Source: Roseovarius arcticus
GTDB lineage: Bacteria; Pseudomonadota; Alphaproteobacteria; Rhodobacterales; Rhodobacteraceae
NCBI RefSeq assembly: GCF_006125015.1
Contig: NZ_SZZN01000001.1
Span: forward strand, 434,001 to 498,000
Length of the DNA: 64,000 nt
Reading direction: 5' to 3'
Position numbers and translations under genes: made by a program. Below, piece after piece: positions 25,332 through 34,865 of the stretch. The notes beneath the pieces are model-generated. The model searched no databases, had not been told where the DNA came from, and was given only the letters and a program-made list of their open reading frames with translations. The stretch's first letter is position 1. Each line of letters begins with the position of its first letter.

Positions 25332-26092
25332 ACTTTTTGGTAATAGTCACTGCGGAGTCCGGGAACGACATGGTTTGTTTGCGCCGGTCGCTCTCTTAAG
25401 GCGAATGAGGTCCGATAGAATAGGCCTCAACAAAACCGGCCGTGGAGAATCGACCTTGTCGCATTATGTAGGCCGCAACGTATCCGTCAAATCCGTTTCA
25501 AAATGCGTGGTGGATTCCGCAGGCGATCGGCCTTGATCCGAGCGGCTACGGCACACACTCGTTGAGACGCACCAAGGCGGTGCCTATCTACCGCGAGACC
25601 GGCAATCTGCGGGCAGTTCAGCTTTTGCTGGGTCACACCAAAGTTTACAGAACGGTGCGGTACCTGGGCGTCGAGATCGAAGATGCGCTGAGCATCGCCG
25701 AGAAGATCGACATTCAAGGGTTGGGCATTATGAGTGTTGATTATGAATGGCAGCAAGGCGAAAGTTGCATTGCAGCAGCAACGCGATGCATTCGACGCCG
25801 TAGATAACGTCGATTGCGCCGCGTTATCGACCAGTTAATGTCCGCCTTAGGTCAATCTTCAGGCCGCGCTGCGACGTCGCTGGAGCCCTTCACAAAATTC
25901 AGTGATGCTCGCGCAGGGGACTAGCACGTTTGGCAAGCCAAAGCGCGCTCATCGTCGACGACGGCGCTGCTCCTAGAAGGTGTCAACGGGAGTCATTCCA
26001 TTCTTCCTGTACTGCACCAAAAGTGCTAAGATTTGTCTCCCAACTCCAACACGCACCGAGCTGCCGCTCGGGACAAATAGGAGTGTTAAGCT
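25332..26092. other. gene-poor stretch containing an integrase remnant
   Basis: Apart from the integrase fragment at 25473-25807, I see no supportable gene. The part from 25808 to 26092 is unexplained and includes AATGTCCGCCTTAGG, which resembles the dispersed repeat cores. It separates the DUF5946 gene from the next operon. Confidence 0.5.
25473..25807 (+). pseudogene. tyrosine recombinase (integrase) C-terminal fragment
   Basis: The frame gives GLDPSGYGTHSLRRTKA, LRAVQLLLGHTK and TVRYLGVEIEDAL. The conserved HxxR pair (H-S-L-R) and the nucleophile Tyr of phage-type integrases are present. The N-terminal half is absent. The normal end after EKIDI has lost its stop (CAA where TAA would fit), so the frame runs on to 25807. 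It is closely related to the remnant at 40362-40994. Confidence 0.8.
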
Positions 26093-26644
26093 TTGCTACG
26101 GGCTGAGCGACCTTCGACTCCATCTCAAGAATTGGCCGAGCGCCGCGGCTGGTCTGGGTCGACCTTGGCCAATGGTGTGTTGACCGCCGAATTAGCAGAT
26201 TTCTGCCAGAGCGGAATTAGTGTTGTCATGGCAAGTCGCAATAGTTCCGGTCGGCCGGTCATCGGGCGTGGCGTGGCCTGTCGGATCGATGCCGAAGGCC
26301 GTGTTCGCGTGATCTTTCGCGAACCAGCGAATGTGGCGTTCCAGCGTGCGATCGCGGCGAGTGCGCCGATTGCCGTAACCTTCACCAGGCCTTATTCGCA
26401 CCGCTCAATTCAGTTCAAGGCATCACGAGCAGAAATCGTCCACCTATCGCCATCCGACGGGCCTGCGGCAATCCGGCAGGCGCGCGCATTTCGTGTCGAA
26501 CTGGTCAGCGTCGGCTATGACGAGACCTTGGCCTCGGGCTATACCAGATTCGAGCCGCATGAGCTTGCTGCTGCGGAGTTTTTGCCAGAGAGCGCGTTCG
26601 TTCAGACTCCCGGCCCGAGCGCTGGGAGCGAGTTAACGCCATGA
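26093..26644 (+). CDS. pyridoxamine 5'-phosphate oxidase-like split-barrel protein
   Basis: The 183-residue frame starts with a TTG; a better start is not evident. The core VLTAELADFCQSGISVVMAS, GRGVACRIDAEGRVRVIF and AVTFTRPYSHRSIQFKAS has the strand order of a flavin-binding split barrel of the PNPOx-like type. Such proteins bind FMN, F420 or heme. The TGA overlaps the ATG of the next gene, a second split-barrel protein with GAF, so the two may form a pair or heteromer. Confidence 0.7.
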   Translation: MLRAERPSTPSQELAERRGWSGSTLANGVLTAELADFCQSGISVVMASRNSSGRPVIGRGVACRIDAEGRVRVIFREPANVAFQRAIAASAPIAVTFTRPYSHRSIQFKASRAEIVHLSPSDGPAAIRQARAFRVELVSVGYDETLASGYTRFEPHELAAAEFLPESAFVQTPGPSAGSELTP

Positions 26645-27996
26645 TGGAACCGTCGCTCGACATGATCCGGAACTGTTTCGAAGGCGTGGTGCCTGCGGTC
26701 CTCGCAACCTGTGACGCCGCAGGCGTGCCAAACATCTCGATCGTATCACAAGTTCATTTCGTCGACTGCACGCGTGTCGCGCTAAGTTACCAGTTCTTCA
26801 ACAAGACCCGTCGCAACATACTTGAAACCGGAATGGCGTCGGTCTCGGTCGTCGATCCTGAGACTGTCGCGGATTACCGAATTGACCTCACTTACGAGGA
26901 AACCCGCTCCGACGGACCGCTGTTCGAAATCATGAAAGCGAAGCTGGCGGGCATCGCATCCCACAGCGGCATGGAGGGCATATTTCAGTTGCTTGGCGCA
27001 GATGTTTTTCGCGTCGAAGCGCTCAGTCTCAGTTCCGGCCCCTTTGCAGTGTCCCCAAGTGCGCCGCGAAACCATTTGGGAGCGGTCAGGCGCATTTGGG
27101 AAGAGTTAGGCAAGGCACGCGAACTTGGTCCGCTATTCGACGACGTGCTCAGTTGCCTTACGCGATACTTCAAAATCGACCAAGCAATGGTCCTGATGAT
27201 CGACGAAACCACCCGCGGGCTCTACACTGTCGCCTCGACGGGCTATACCCGGTCAGGGATCGGTTCCGAAATTGCGCTTGGCCATGGCGTCATCGGCGTC
27301 GCCGCGCGAGAAGGGGTGCCCATTCGCATTGGCCACATGACCTCAGATTATAGCTATGGCGCGGTCCTGCGCGATCAGGCGCTCGATCACGGGCTCGACG
27401 GCGCCGACGCGACCGAAATTCCCTATCCCGGACTCGCCTCTCCCGAAAGCCAGATCGCCGTCCCCATGCATATGCGTGGCCGCATTGCCGGTATCCTTTT
27501 CGCCGAAAGCGTCGAGCCGATGCGGTTTCGCTACGACGACGAGGATGCATTGGTGCTTGTCGCGGCGCGGCTTGGCGAGATCATGGCAAGTGGACTCGAT
27601 TCGATCAAAGTGGGCGACAAAATCCAACCCATGGCGAAAGCAATCGCCCGTCCCGTTCATGTACGTCATTACGGCGTAGACAACAGCGTCTTCATAGATA
27701 ATGACTATCTGATCAAAGGCGTCGCGGGCGCAATTTTCTGGAAGCTTGTTGGCGAGCATGCGCTTACCGGTCGATCCGAATTCTCGAACCGCGAATTGCG
27801 GCTCGATCCCGCACTACGGCTGCCGGAATTCTCCGAGAATCTTGAGGCCCGGCTCGTTCTTCTGCAGCGACGACTTGTTGAGCGCGCCTGCCCAATCCGA
27901 CTTGAGAAAGCCGGACGTGGCCGCCTGAGGCTGTGCGTTCCCGGCGCGCTAATTCTCGAAGATGTTCCAGCTGATGGCGGAATGTTGTCGGCTTAG
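26641..27996 (+). CDS. PNPOx-like split barrel fused to GAF and C-terminal region
   Basis: The 451-residue protein has a PNPOx-like domain at about 1-135 (GVVPAVLATCDAAGVPNISIVSQVHF, YQFFNKTRRNI), then a GAF domain at about 150-310 (RYFKIDQAMVLMID, GVIGVAARE, QIAVPMHMRGRIAGILFAES), then a basic C-terminal region of about 120 residues. GAF domains sense small ligands, so this is likely an FMN-linked sensor or regulator rather than a simple oxidase. It is translationally coupled to the preceding split-barrel gene (ATGATGG overlap). The C-terminal region may be a winged-helix output, which is only a guess. Confidence 0.75.
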   Translation: MMEPSLDMIRNCFEGVVPAVLATCDAAGVPNISIVSQVHFVDCTRVALSYQFFNKTRRNILETGMASVSVVDPETVADYRIDLTYEETRSDGPLFEIMKAKLAGIASHSGMEGIFQLLGADVFRVEALSLSSGPFAVSPSAPRNHLGAVRRIWEELGKARELGPLFDDVLSCLTRYFKIDQAMVLMIDETTRGLYTVASTGYTRSGIGSEIALGHGVIGVAAREGVPIRIGHMTSDYSYGAVLRDQALDHGLDGADATEIPYPGLASPESQIAVPMHMRGRIAGILFAESVEPMRFRYDDEDALVLVAARLGEIMASGLDSIKVGDKIQPMAKAIARPVHVRHYGVDNSVFIDNDYLIKGVAGAIFWKLVGEHALTGRSEFSNRELRLDPALRLPEFSENLEARLVLLQRRLVERACPIRLEKAGRGRLRLCVPGALILEDVPADGGMLSA

Positions 27997-28116
27997 TAAT
28001 CTTTTAGCGTTCCGTGCCGGGAATCTTAGCGAGCCTCCCCAACCGCATCGAGGTAATTCTGTAGGTGGCGAGACCGGTTGCCGGTTTCGATTTCCTTCTC
28101 AAATTGCGTGGTAAAT

Positions 28117-29025
28117 ATGACCTTCCTTAATAATTCCATTGTTGCCTCCGCGCCGGTGCAATCAGCTATCGAGATTCGCAAGGCTGCACCGGGCGATACC
28201 GGCGCGGTGGCGCGCATCTTATATGAGGCATTCCGACGGTTCCATGAGAGCCGCGGGTTCGCGCCGGATTTTCCCAATCTTGAAACGGCGACCGGGATCG
28301 CTGCTGCTCAGATCGAGGATCCTAATAACTACGGGGTTGTCGCGCTTTCGAAAGGCCGAATCGTCGGATCGAATTTCCTGACCGAAGATGATCCGATCCA
28401 CGGGGTCGGGCCGATCTCGGTCGATCCTGATTTTCAGGATTCCGGCGTCGGTCGGCTCTTGATGCAGGCCGTGATCAAACGCGGCGAGAAGGCTAGCGGT
28501 ATCCGGCTTTTGCAGGATGCGTTCAACACCAAGTCGATGGCACTCTATGCTTCGCTCGGTTTTCGGGTGCGCGAACCGCTGGTTGTGATGACGGGGCGTC
28601 CTCGCGAAGGGATGTCTGCCGGGATGCGAGTGCGACCGATGGCATCCACCGACCTCATCGCGGCGGACAATCTTGCCCGCCGGGTGCATGGCTACGCTCG
28701 CGCTGTGGAATTGCGTACGGCCCTCGCGCGCGGCACTCCGGTTGTTCTCGAACGCGGCGGCAGGATCAGGGCTTACATGACGATGCCCAACCTGTGGTTG
28801 CTAAATCATGGCGTGGCCGAAACATGGGCTGACCTGACGGCGCTCCTTCTCGGCGTCGGGGCGGTCAGTGATGATCCAATTGGCTTCCTGACGCCAATCC
28901 GAAACGCTGAGCTGTTCAGTTGGTGTCTCGGTCAGGGATTCACGGTCGTTAAACCGATGACGTTGATGACGCGCGGTGCATACACCGAGCCCCGCGGCGC
29001 GTGGTTTCCCTCGGTTCTTTACTGA
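28117..29025 (+). CDS. GNAT family N-acetyltransferase (two-domain)
   Basis: The ATG at 28117 gives 302 residues. The first GNAT domain has IEIRKAAPGDTGAVARIL, ISVDPDFQDSGVGRLLMQAV (acetyl-CoA loop) and SMALYASLGF. A second, more degenerate half follows from MRVRPMASTDLIAADNLARR. The longer open frame from 28078 lacks a better start. It lies 120 bp after the GAF gene and 27 bp before the sulfotransferase, so it shares that transcript. Acyl acceptor unknown. Confidence 0.8.
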   Translation: MTFLNNSIVASAPVQSAIEIRKAAPGDTGAVARILYEAFRRFHESRGFAPDFPNLETATGIAAAQIEDPNNYGVVALSKGRIVGSNFLTEDDPIHGVGPISVDPDFQDSGVGRLLMQAVIKRGEKASGIRLLQDAFNTKSMALYASLGFRVREPLVVMTGRPREGMSAGMRVRPMASTDLIAADNLARRVHGYARAVELRTALARGTPVVLERGGRIRAYMTMPNLWLLNHGVAETWADLTALLLGVGAVSDDPIGFLTPIRNAELFSWCLGQGFTVVKPMTLMTRGAYTEPRGAWFPSVLY

Positions 29026-29052
29026 AATAACAAAACTTTCCGGAGCACTGAA

Positions 29053-29979
29053 ATGCAATCTCATCAGATCACATGGCCATACAAGACCCGCGAGATGCAC
29101 AGCCATCATTTTGACTCGACCATTTGGAACGACTTCCGATTTCGGGCTGATGATATCGTGATCGGAACTTATGCCAAGGCGGGCACAACATGGATGCAGC
29201 AGATCGTTAGTCAGCTCATTTTCGCAGGGGCTGAGGACATCGATGTGCCCGCAATCTCGCCCTGGCTGGACCTGCGGATTCCGCCAAAGGCGTTGAAGTT
29301 GTCGGCCGTCGAGGCCCAGACTCACAGGCGATTTCTAAAGACGCACCTGCCGGTCGACGCGCTCGTGTTCTCCCCCGAGGCCAAGTACATCTACATTGGC
29401 CGAGACGGCCGCGACGTGGTGTGGAGCATGTACAACCATCACGCCCGCGCCAATGATGAGTTTTACCGTGCGCTGAACGAAACCCCGGGCCTCGTTGGTG
29501 CGCCGATCGAGCCGCCGCCTGCCTCAATTCGCCAGTACTATCACGACTGGCTTGACCGGAACGGGCATCCCTTCTGGCCGTTCTGGGAAAATATCCGAAG
29601 CTGGTGGGAGGTGCGCGACCTGCCAAACGTGCTGCTGGTGCATTTCGCCGATCTAAAGGCCGACATGCCCGGCGAAATCGTACGTATCGCCAAGTTTCTT
29701 GGGATCGACGTGGCAGCGGACCACTGGCCCGCGATCCTTACGCATTGCAGTTTCGACTACATGAAGCACAACGCGGCAAAGAGCGCGCCGCTCGGTGGCG
29801 TGTTTTGGGACGGCGGGGCTGAGACGTTTATCCATAAGGGCACGAATGGCCGGTGGCGTGACGTTCTGACCGCCGAGGAAAGCGCAAAGTACGAGTACTT
29901 GGCGACGGAAAATCTTGGTCTCGAGGCCGCCGAATGGCTTGCTCATGGAATGCAGACGCATTGCTTGCAGGTCGCGTGA
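29053..29979 (+). CDS. PAPS-dependent sulfotransferase
   Basis: The 308-residue product is a cytosolic-type sulfotransferase. The 5'-phosphosulfate loop is YAKAGTTWMQQ (40-50), the 3'-phosphate site is GRDGRDVVWSMYNH, and the dimer/PAPS motif KGTNGRWRD is near residue 265. It moves sulfate from PAPS to a hydroxyl or amine. Bacterial members modify lipids, glycans or small metabolites. Its company of cytochromes and split-barrel proteins is unusual and the acceptor is unknown. A hairpin follows the stop. Confidence 0.9.
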   Translation: MQSHQITWPYKTREMHSHHFDSTIWNDFRFRADDIVIGTYAKAGTTWMQQIVSQLIFAGAEDIDVPAISPWLDLRIPPKALKLSAVEAQTHRRFLKTHLPVDALVFSPEAKYIYIGRDGRDVVWSMYNHHARANDEFYRALNETPGLVGAPIEPPPASIRQYYHDWLDRNGHPFWPFWENIRSWWEVRDLPNVLLVHFADLKADMPGEIVRIAKFLGIDVAADHWPAILTHCSFDYMKHNAAKSAPLGGVFWDGGAETFIHKGTNGRWRDVLTAEESAKYEYLATENLGLEAAEWLAHGMQTHCLQVA

Positions 29980-29996
29980 CCAACAAAGTGATGTCC

Positions 29997-30018
29997 CCGC
30001 GCAGCCATAGCTGCGCGG
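29997..30018 (+). terminator. hairpin after sulfotransferase
   Basis: CCGCGCAGC at 29997-30005 pairs perfectly with GCTGCGCGG at 30010-30018 around a CATA tetraloop, 17 bp after the stop. It is a strong stem but lacks a T-run. Confidence 0.55.
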
Positions 30019-30107
30019 CGGACTAAGAAAGTGCGGTGCCCCGGGCAAAGAAGCGGGGATCGAAAAGACGCTGTTTCTGGTGAGTAGCATTCACAGAGGT
30101 GATTTTC

Positions 30108-31241
30108 ATGGCTGCCATCCGCCATCACATCGCTTTCAGGTCGTTCCGGTGGGCCATCATCTGGGTGGCCGTCATCGTTATCAGCATTTCTGCCGGTTTC
30201 GGGGGTTTTCTCGCTTCGATTGCGCCGAAAGCGTCGGATGCTGGCGTCCTGCTGAGCCCCATAAATTCCAAGGTACCTCTCACGCTATTTGAGACCGGTC
30301 TTTATGCTGATCCCGCTACCCTGACTGTCGATCCTCAACATATCGCCTTCGCTCCGCAATATCCGCTGTGGTCGGACGGCGCCGAAAAACACCGCTGGAT
30401 TTCACTGCCGCCGGGTGACGCCATTGATACGAGCGACCCGGATGTCTGGGATTTCCCGGTCGGTACGCGGCTCTGGAAGGAGTTTTCCTTCGACCACCAA
30501 AAGGTCGAGACCCGTTATATGGAGCGACTTGCCGACGGCCTTTGGCTTTTCGCCGCCTATGCGTGGAGCGACGACGGAAAGGACGCACGCCTGGCCCCCG
30601 ACATGGGACTCAAGAACGCCCATTCATTGGCTGGTGGTGCATCGCATGCGATCCCCGGCGTGTACGATTGCCGTGCTTGCCACCTGTCCGGACCGGTCCC
30701 GGTGCTCGGCTTTAGCGAACGGCAACTCGGAAGCAAAGATATGGCTGGCCTGTTCAAGAATAATCCCGAGGCTCCGGCGCTGGATGTGTTGGGCGCGCGC
30801 GGTGTGTTCGACAGTCTCGACGCGCGGCACCTGACGGCAAACCTGACAGACGCGTCGACTTTAGAGCGCGAGGCGCTTGGCTATCTGCACGGAAATTGCG
30901 GTCATTGTCACAATCGATATGGCCCTTTGGCCAAGCTCGGATTCGACCTGCGTGGATCTGCAACCGATCCATATTCTGGACCGATTGAAACAACGCTTGG
31001 CCAGCCCCTGAAATTCCCGCCGCCGGGCCTTGTGCCCGGGACCATTGCGCGCATCGCGCCCGGCCACCCAGACCGGAGTGCTATCCCGCAGCGCATGGCG
31101 TCGCGTTCGCCGATGCTGCAAATGCCGCCGCTTGGCACCGCACTGGTGGATGCCGAAGCAGTCGAGTTAATCAACCGCTGGATCGCCGAAACGGAGGTGG
31201 TCTCTGTCCACGCCCAGCACCATGTAGGAGAAGAGGAATGA
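30108..31241 (+). CDS. membrane-anchored protein with two c-type heme motifs
   Basis: The ATG at 30108 lies 8 bases after AGAGG and gives 377 residues. Residues about 10-35 are an N-terminal membrane helix ([21 protein letters not shown]). The rest should be periplasmic. CRACH (after GVYD) and CGHCH (in GNCGHCHN) are CxxCH heme-binding motifs. The body resembles the SO2930-type diheme protein family seen with small cytochromes. It overlaps the next cytochrome gene by 4 bp, so both are likely parts of one electron-transfer complex. The donor is not known. Confidence 0.8.
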   Translation: MAAIRHHIAFRSFRWAIIWVAVIVISISAGFGGFLASIAPKASDAGVLLSPINSKVPLTLFETGLYADPATLTVDPQHIAFAPQYPLWSDGAEKHRWISLPPGDAIDTSDPDVWDFPVGTRLWKEFSFDHQKVETRYMERLADGLWLFAAYAWSDDGKDARLAPDMGLKNAHSLAGGASHAIPGVYDCRACHLSGPVPVLGFSERQLGSKDMAGLFKNNPEAPALDVLGARGVFDSLDARHLTANLTDASTLEREALGYLHGNCGHCHNRYGPLAKLGFDLRGSATDPYSGPIETTLGQPLKFPPPGLVPGTIARIAPGHPDRSAIPQRMASRSPMLQMPPLGTALVDAEAVELINRWIAETEVVSVHAQHHVGEEE

Positions 31242-31792
31242 GAAAACACATCTTGACGATGGCCATGGTCGCCACCGCACCACCGGTGGTGACCCTAGCG
31301 CAAGAGATGTCGGCGGAGGACAAGCTCAAACGAGGGGAGTACATCGTAACGACCTCTTCTTGCCATGACTGCCATACTCCGTTCAAGATGGGTGAGAACG
31401 GTCCGGAATTGGACATGGAGCGGACGCTGTCCGGCCATCCTGAGAGCGAGGTCATTACCGAGGCGGCGGTGCTCGAAGGCCCCTGGGCAGCGGCAGTCTC
31501 GATGACGAATACTGCTTGGTCTGGCCCCTGGGGCGTTAGCTTCACAGCAAACCTGACGCCCGATCCCGAAACCGGTGTTCTGCGAGATTACAGTGAGGAG
31601 CAATTTCTTGCGGCGCTGCGGTCCGGGCGTCATTTGGGCCAAGGACGGCCGATCCTGCCACCGATGCCTTGGCCGGTCTATGGTCAGATGACGGATGAGG
31701 ACCTTAGCGCGATCTACGTCTATCTGCGCCAAATTCCTGCAATCCGCAACAAAGTGCCCGAGCCGCTGCCGCCAACTGCGACGGGCAACTGA
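31238..31792 (+). CDS. monoheme cytochrome c
   Basis: The 184-residue precursor has a short signal peptide (MAMVATAPPVVTLAQ) and one heme motif, CHDCH, in TTSSCHDCHTPF. A distal Met is likely in LPPMPWPVYGQM. The DLSAIYVYLRQIPAI end is typical of class I cytochromes c such as those paired with alcohol or aldehyde dehydrogenases. It is coupled to the two-heme protein upstream and probably carries its electrons to the respiratory chain. A strong hairpin follows. Confidence 0.88.
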   Translation: MRKHILTMAMVATAPPVVTLAQEMSAEDKLKRGEYIVTTSSCHDCHTPFKMGENGPELDMERTLSGHPESEVITEAAVLEGPWAAAVSMTNTAWSGPWGVSFTANLTPDPETGVLRDYSEEQFLAALRSGRHLGQGRPILPPMPWPVYGQMTDEDLSAIYVYLRQIPAIRNKVPEPLPPTATGN

Positions 31793-31800
31793 GAGAAGCG

Positions 31801-31836
31801 CCGCCGCGCTTGCTCTGCATCAGAGTGGCGCGGCGG
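31801..31836 (+). terminator. nested GC-rich hairpin
   Basis: CCGCCGCGC at 31801-31809 pairs with GCGCGGCGG at 31828-31836. The loop contains a second stem, CTCTG-CAT-CAGAG. It starts 9 bp after the cytochrome stop, is followed by TCTATCT, and precedes the GFA gene. It is a probable terminator or attenuator. Confidence 0.6.
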
Positions 31837-31867
31837 TCTATCTGCGAGAAGCCAAGGGAGGATGAAA

Positions 31868-32344
31868 ATGACTGACGAAGATGAGACATCGGCGGACCAT
31901 CAAGCGATTTGTATGGCCGCCGTCGTTATGACTGGTGCTTGCTTCTGCAATGTGGTGAATATTCGCGTTTCCGCCGCGCCGGTTGAGATGGGCTATTGTC
32001 ACTGTAACTCTTGCCGGATCTATTCCGGCGCGCCCTTTGTAACCTATGCGCTCTTCGCTGAAGATCAGGTTACTGTTTCGCACGGCGCCGAATTGCTCGG
32101 ATTGTTCAACAAGACCGGGATAAGCGCCCGGCGGTTTTGCACGCGCTGGGGTTGCCATGTCATGACCGAACATCCGGGAACCGGCTTCATTGATATCCAC
32201 GCCCCCGTCCTCCAGGAATTGCATTTCCGGCCTGTCTGGCATCTCAACTACGCAGAGGCAGTCCTCCCGGTCCGCGACGGCCTGCCGAAGCTGAAGGATT
32301 TTCCGGCCAATATCGGCGGCTCCGGTCAGACCCTGGCGGAATGA
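31868..32344 (+). CDS. GFA family zinc protein (glutathione-dependent formaldehyde-activating-like)
   Basis: The ATG at 31868 lies 6 bases after AAGGGAGG and gives 158 residues. Zinc ligands of the CENP-V/GFA fold appear as GACFCN, CHCNSCR and FCTRWGCH; the last is an altered version of the usual FCxxCG. The family binds glutathione adducts or other small molecules, and true formaldehyde activation is doubtful for most members. The gene follows the cytochrome pair and may share the transcript past the hairpin. Confidence 0.85.
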   Translation: MTDEDETSADHQAICMAAVVMTGACFCNVVNIRVSAAPVEMGYCHCNSCRIYSGAPFVTYALFAEDQVTVSHGAELLGLFNKTGISARRFCTRWGCHVMTEHPGTGFIDIHAPVLQELHFRPVWHLNYAEAVLPVRDGLPKLKDFPANIGGSGQTLAE

Positions 32345-32790
32345 CCAAAAGGGGCGCAGGGACAGATGAAGTACAGTACCGCAGGACGAGGAAAAGTGAC
32401 CGGCGATCTATATCGTTACACTGCTTTCACGGCGCTCCCGTATAAACTGCCGTTCGCTGCATGCGCCCGCCAACAGAACCGCGACATTGGGAGCCGATAT
32501 TCACGCACACTTACAACTGGGTATTTTTGGCACCGCCGCATGGCCGCTACCAGCCCTTTGCGATCATTTCTTGGTAGTTCTGCACCCGAACAAAAGGGCG
32601 GAAGCCGGGAAATCTCAGCGGACCAGTGTAAAGCCAGAAACAGGGAAAGTGGAAAGTTAACGATAAACAGTCTAGCACTATCTTTGATATTTGGCGTAGT
32701 CTGATTCCTGAGATTTAGGCATACGCATTTTTCGATCTAAGGATAATAAAATATATAATATGTTTCATTGTGTGATTTAGGGATGTAGAT
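32345..32790. other. AT-rich intergenic region
   Basis: No supportable gene is seen. The composition becomes markedly AT-rich toward 32790, where the next gene also has lower GC. A short frame at 32366-32704 lacks family signatures and looks like chance. This is likely an island boundary. Confidence 0.5.
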
Positions 32791-33585
32791 TTGTTGTTGG
32801 ATTTTGTGAAAAAGAAGTGGTTTATTTTCCGGTGGCGCGACGTGACCCGGCGTTGGCCGTTAGAAATGTTGCTGAACTCCACCGATCTTGAACTTTCGGA
32901 ACAACAAATGAGTAGATTGACCGATCGAATCCATTCTTGGAGACAACTGGTCGCGCCGTATCTGAAACGGTTTGGTCAAATCGGCGAGCGTCGCCAAGTA
33001 TACTGCTTCGGAGTCGCACATGGCAGCACTCTTCATGGTTTGGTATCCGGATTTCAGGACCACGATTTGCCGCTCCCGGATTTTCACCTATTCGATAGCT
33101 TCGAGGGACTGCCCGAAGAGAAATTAGGTGTGCAGGCTCCGTTAATTTGGGAAAAGGGCGCTTTCGCAGCTCCAAAGGAAAAGCTTCTTGCGATGGTCAA
33201 GAGTCTGAATCTCGGGCCAGACAAATATAAAATTCATGAAGGTTGGTTTTCAGATACGTTGAAAGCAGAACTGGTTGCCGATGGCACGTTTCTGCCAGCC
33301 GCGTATGTCGACATAGATGGCGATCTATATTCCAGCACCATGGACTGCTTGGATTTTCTTTTGGAGCACAAGTTAATCCAAGCTGGCACAATCATCGGAT
33401 ATGACGATTGGGGGGATACAGACATCTGGACGGCTGGGGAAAGTCGTGCCCATAAAGAAGTACTTGATAAGTACAATGTGACCTGCGCCCAGTTGCTGTC
33501 ATGGGGTCAGCAACCCCTAATCAAGAAGCTGTTTGTTGTGATCTCCGTTGGTGACGAAAGCCTGATCACAAACCAACCGCGCTGA
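32791..33585 (+). CDS. TylF/macrocin-type SAM-dependent O-methyltransferase-like protein
   Basis: The TTG at 32791 follows AGGGATG and yields 264 residues. The YCFGVAHGSTLHGLVSG strand binds SAM. FHLFDSFEGLPEE and AYVDIDGDLYSSTMDCLDFL carry the acidic residues that bind Mg2+ in the TylF/MycF family, and IGYDDWGD follows. Members methylate sugar hydroxyls in polysaccharides or macrolides. It stands alone in an AT-richer stretch, so a transferred surface-glycan gene is likely. Confidence 0.8.
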   Translation: MLLDFVKKKWFIFRWRDVTRRWPLEMLLNSTDLELSEQQMSRLTDRIHSWRQLVAPYLKRFGQIGERRQVYCFGVAHGSTLHGLVSGFQDHDLPLPDFHLFDSFEGLPEEKLGVQAPLIWEKGAFAAPKEKLLAMVKSLNLGPDKYKIHEGWFSDTLKAELVADGTFLPAAYVDIDGDLYSSTMDCLDFLLEHKLIQAGTIIGYDDWGDTDIWTAGESRAHKEVLDKYNVTCAQLLSWGQQPLIKKLFVVISVGDESLITNQPR

Positions 33586-33988
33586 CCTCTGTCTGGATCG
33601 GCGGCTGCAAGTAGACGCGCGCCGTTGAACCCTTGATCGCCTTTGGATAATTGAAAGCGAACCTAACCGCAGTCAAGGCTAGGAACCGCGTTGTACGCAC
33701 TGCTGACCTCTGAGCACATAGAAACCTGCGCGCCGGATGGATGGCGCTTTTTGGGGAACTCCGCGATGCGGCATCGGGCCAATTGGCGAACGGCTGAAAA
33801 GGTCCGCTAACGTCGATCAGACGGCCAGAACAATCAGGATGCTTGCCGCGTCGTCGCATGTCTGCACTGAGCCCTCTTTACCCAATGCTGCGTCGCGGAC
33901 AAAGGGCTGCTATGTTGTGTGCCCTAAAAATATTGCTATGAGATTGTCACAATGATCGATCAATGAAATCCGCGAAAGGAACGTGGTG
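33586..33988. other. intergenic region upstream of an IS3 element
   Basis: No gene is supported. It includes one copy of the dispersed intergenic repeat at 33799-33858. The right edge is the inverted repeat of the IS3 element. Confidence 0.6.
33799..33858. repeat. dispersed intergenic repeat, copy B
   Basis: The blocks AAGGTCCGCT, GTCGATCAGAC, AGGATGCTTGCCGCG and CGTCGCA occur in the same order as in copy A at 18061-18129. No coding function is seen. Confidence 0.5.
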
Positions 33989-34017
33989 TGCCCCCATCGG
34001 GTGGTCCAGTTTAAATG

Positions 34018-34833
34018 TTAATGCATGGTCGGTCTCTGGTCTATCGGTACGATGCTTTTTGGTGCCGGTGGACGATAATCCAAGGCGCTGTGTGGCCTGA
34101 CTGTGTTGTAGTGGCGGCGCCATCTTTCGATCAGGATCTGAGCCTCGCGCAACGTAAAGAAGACCTCCCCGTTCAGCAGCTCGTCGCGGAAGCGGGAGTT
34201 GAAGCTCTCGCAGTATCCGTTTTCCCATGGTGAGCCTGGCGCGATGAAAGCGGTTTTCGCGCCAACTGCCCCGATCCAGGCACGCACTTTTTTTGCGATA
34301 AATTCCGCGCCATTATCCGATCTGATATATTCTGGCGGCCCTCTCAGGATAAACAGATCGGTCAAGGCGTCGACCACGTCTGTTGAATTGAGCTTACGTT
34401 TAACTCTGATCACAAGCGCCTCCTTCGTGAACTCATCGATGATATTCAGTGTGCGGTAGACCCGCCCATCGTGTGTGCGATCTTGGACGAAGTCATACGA
34501 CCAAACGTGGTTTGGGCGCTCAGGCCGCAGCCTCACGCAAGATCCGTCGTTCAGCCAGAGCCGCCCCTTCTTGGGTTGTTTTTGTGGAACTTTCAGCCCT
34601 TCGCGCCGCCAAATTCGCTCTACGCGCTTGTGATTCACATGCCATCCGCTGTTGTTCAACATCCCGGTGATCATGCGGTACCCGTAGCGTCCGAACTCTT
34701 CCGTCAGTGCAATGATGTCCTCGGTTAGCCGCGCTTCGTCCGGCAAGCCGCAAGGTTCCTTGCGCTGTGTCGAACGATGCTGCCCGAGTGTGCGGCAGGC
34801 CCGGCGCTCAGATACGCCAAGGGTCTGCCGCAC
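34018..34833 (-). CDS. IS3-family transposase OrfB
   Basis: The 271-residue integrase-like protein has the HTH_21 region and a DDE core: D in WSYDFVQDRTHDG, D in IRSDNGAEF, and E in WENGYCESFNSRFRDELL. The frame is open through the C-terminal HYNTVRPHSALDYRPP block. In IS3 elements OrfB is normally made as an OrfAB fusion through a -1 frameshift near the end of orfA. The start given here is only the first ATG. It appears intact. Confidence 0.92.
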   Translation of the reverse strand: MRQTLGVSERRACRTLGQHRSTQRKEPCGLPDEARLTEDIIALTEEFGRYGYRMITGMLNNSGWHVNHKRVERIWRREGLKVPQKQPKKGRLWLNDGSCVRLRPERPNHVWSYDFVQDRTHDGRVYRTLNIIDEFTKEALVIRVKRKLNSTDVVDALTDLFILRGPPEYIRSDNGAEFIAKKVRAWIGAVGAKTAFIAPGSPWENGYCESFNSRFRDELLNGEVFFTLREAQILIERWRRHYNTVRPHSALDYRPPAPKSIVPIDQRPTMH

Positions 34834-34865
34834 ATGATCAATGCACCGACGGCGGCGGGAAGGGC

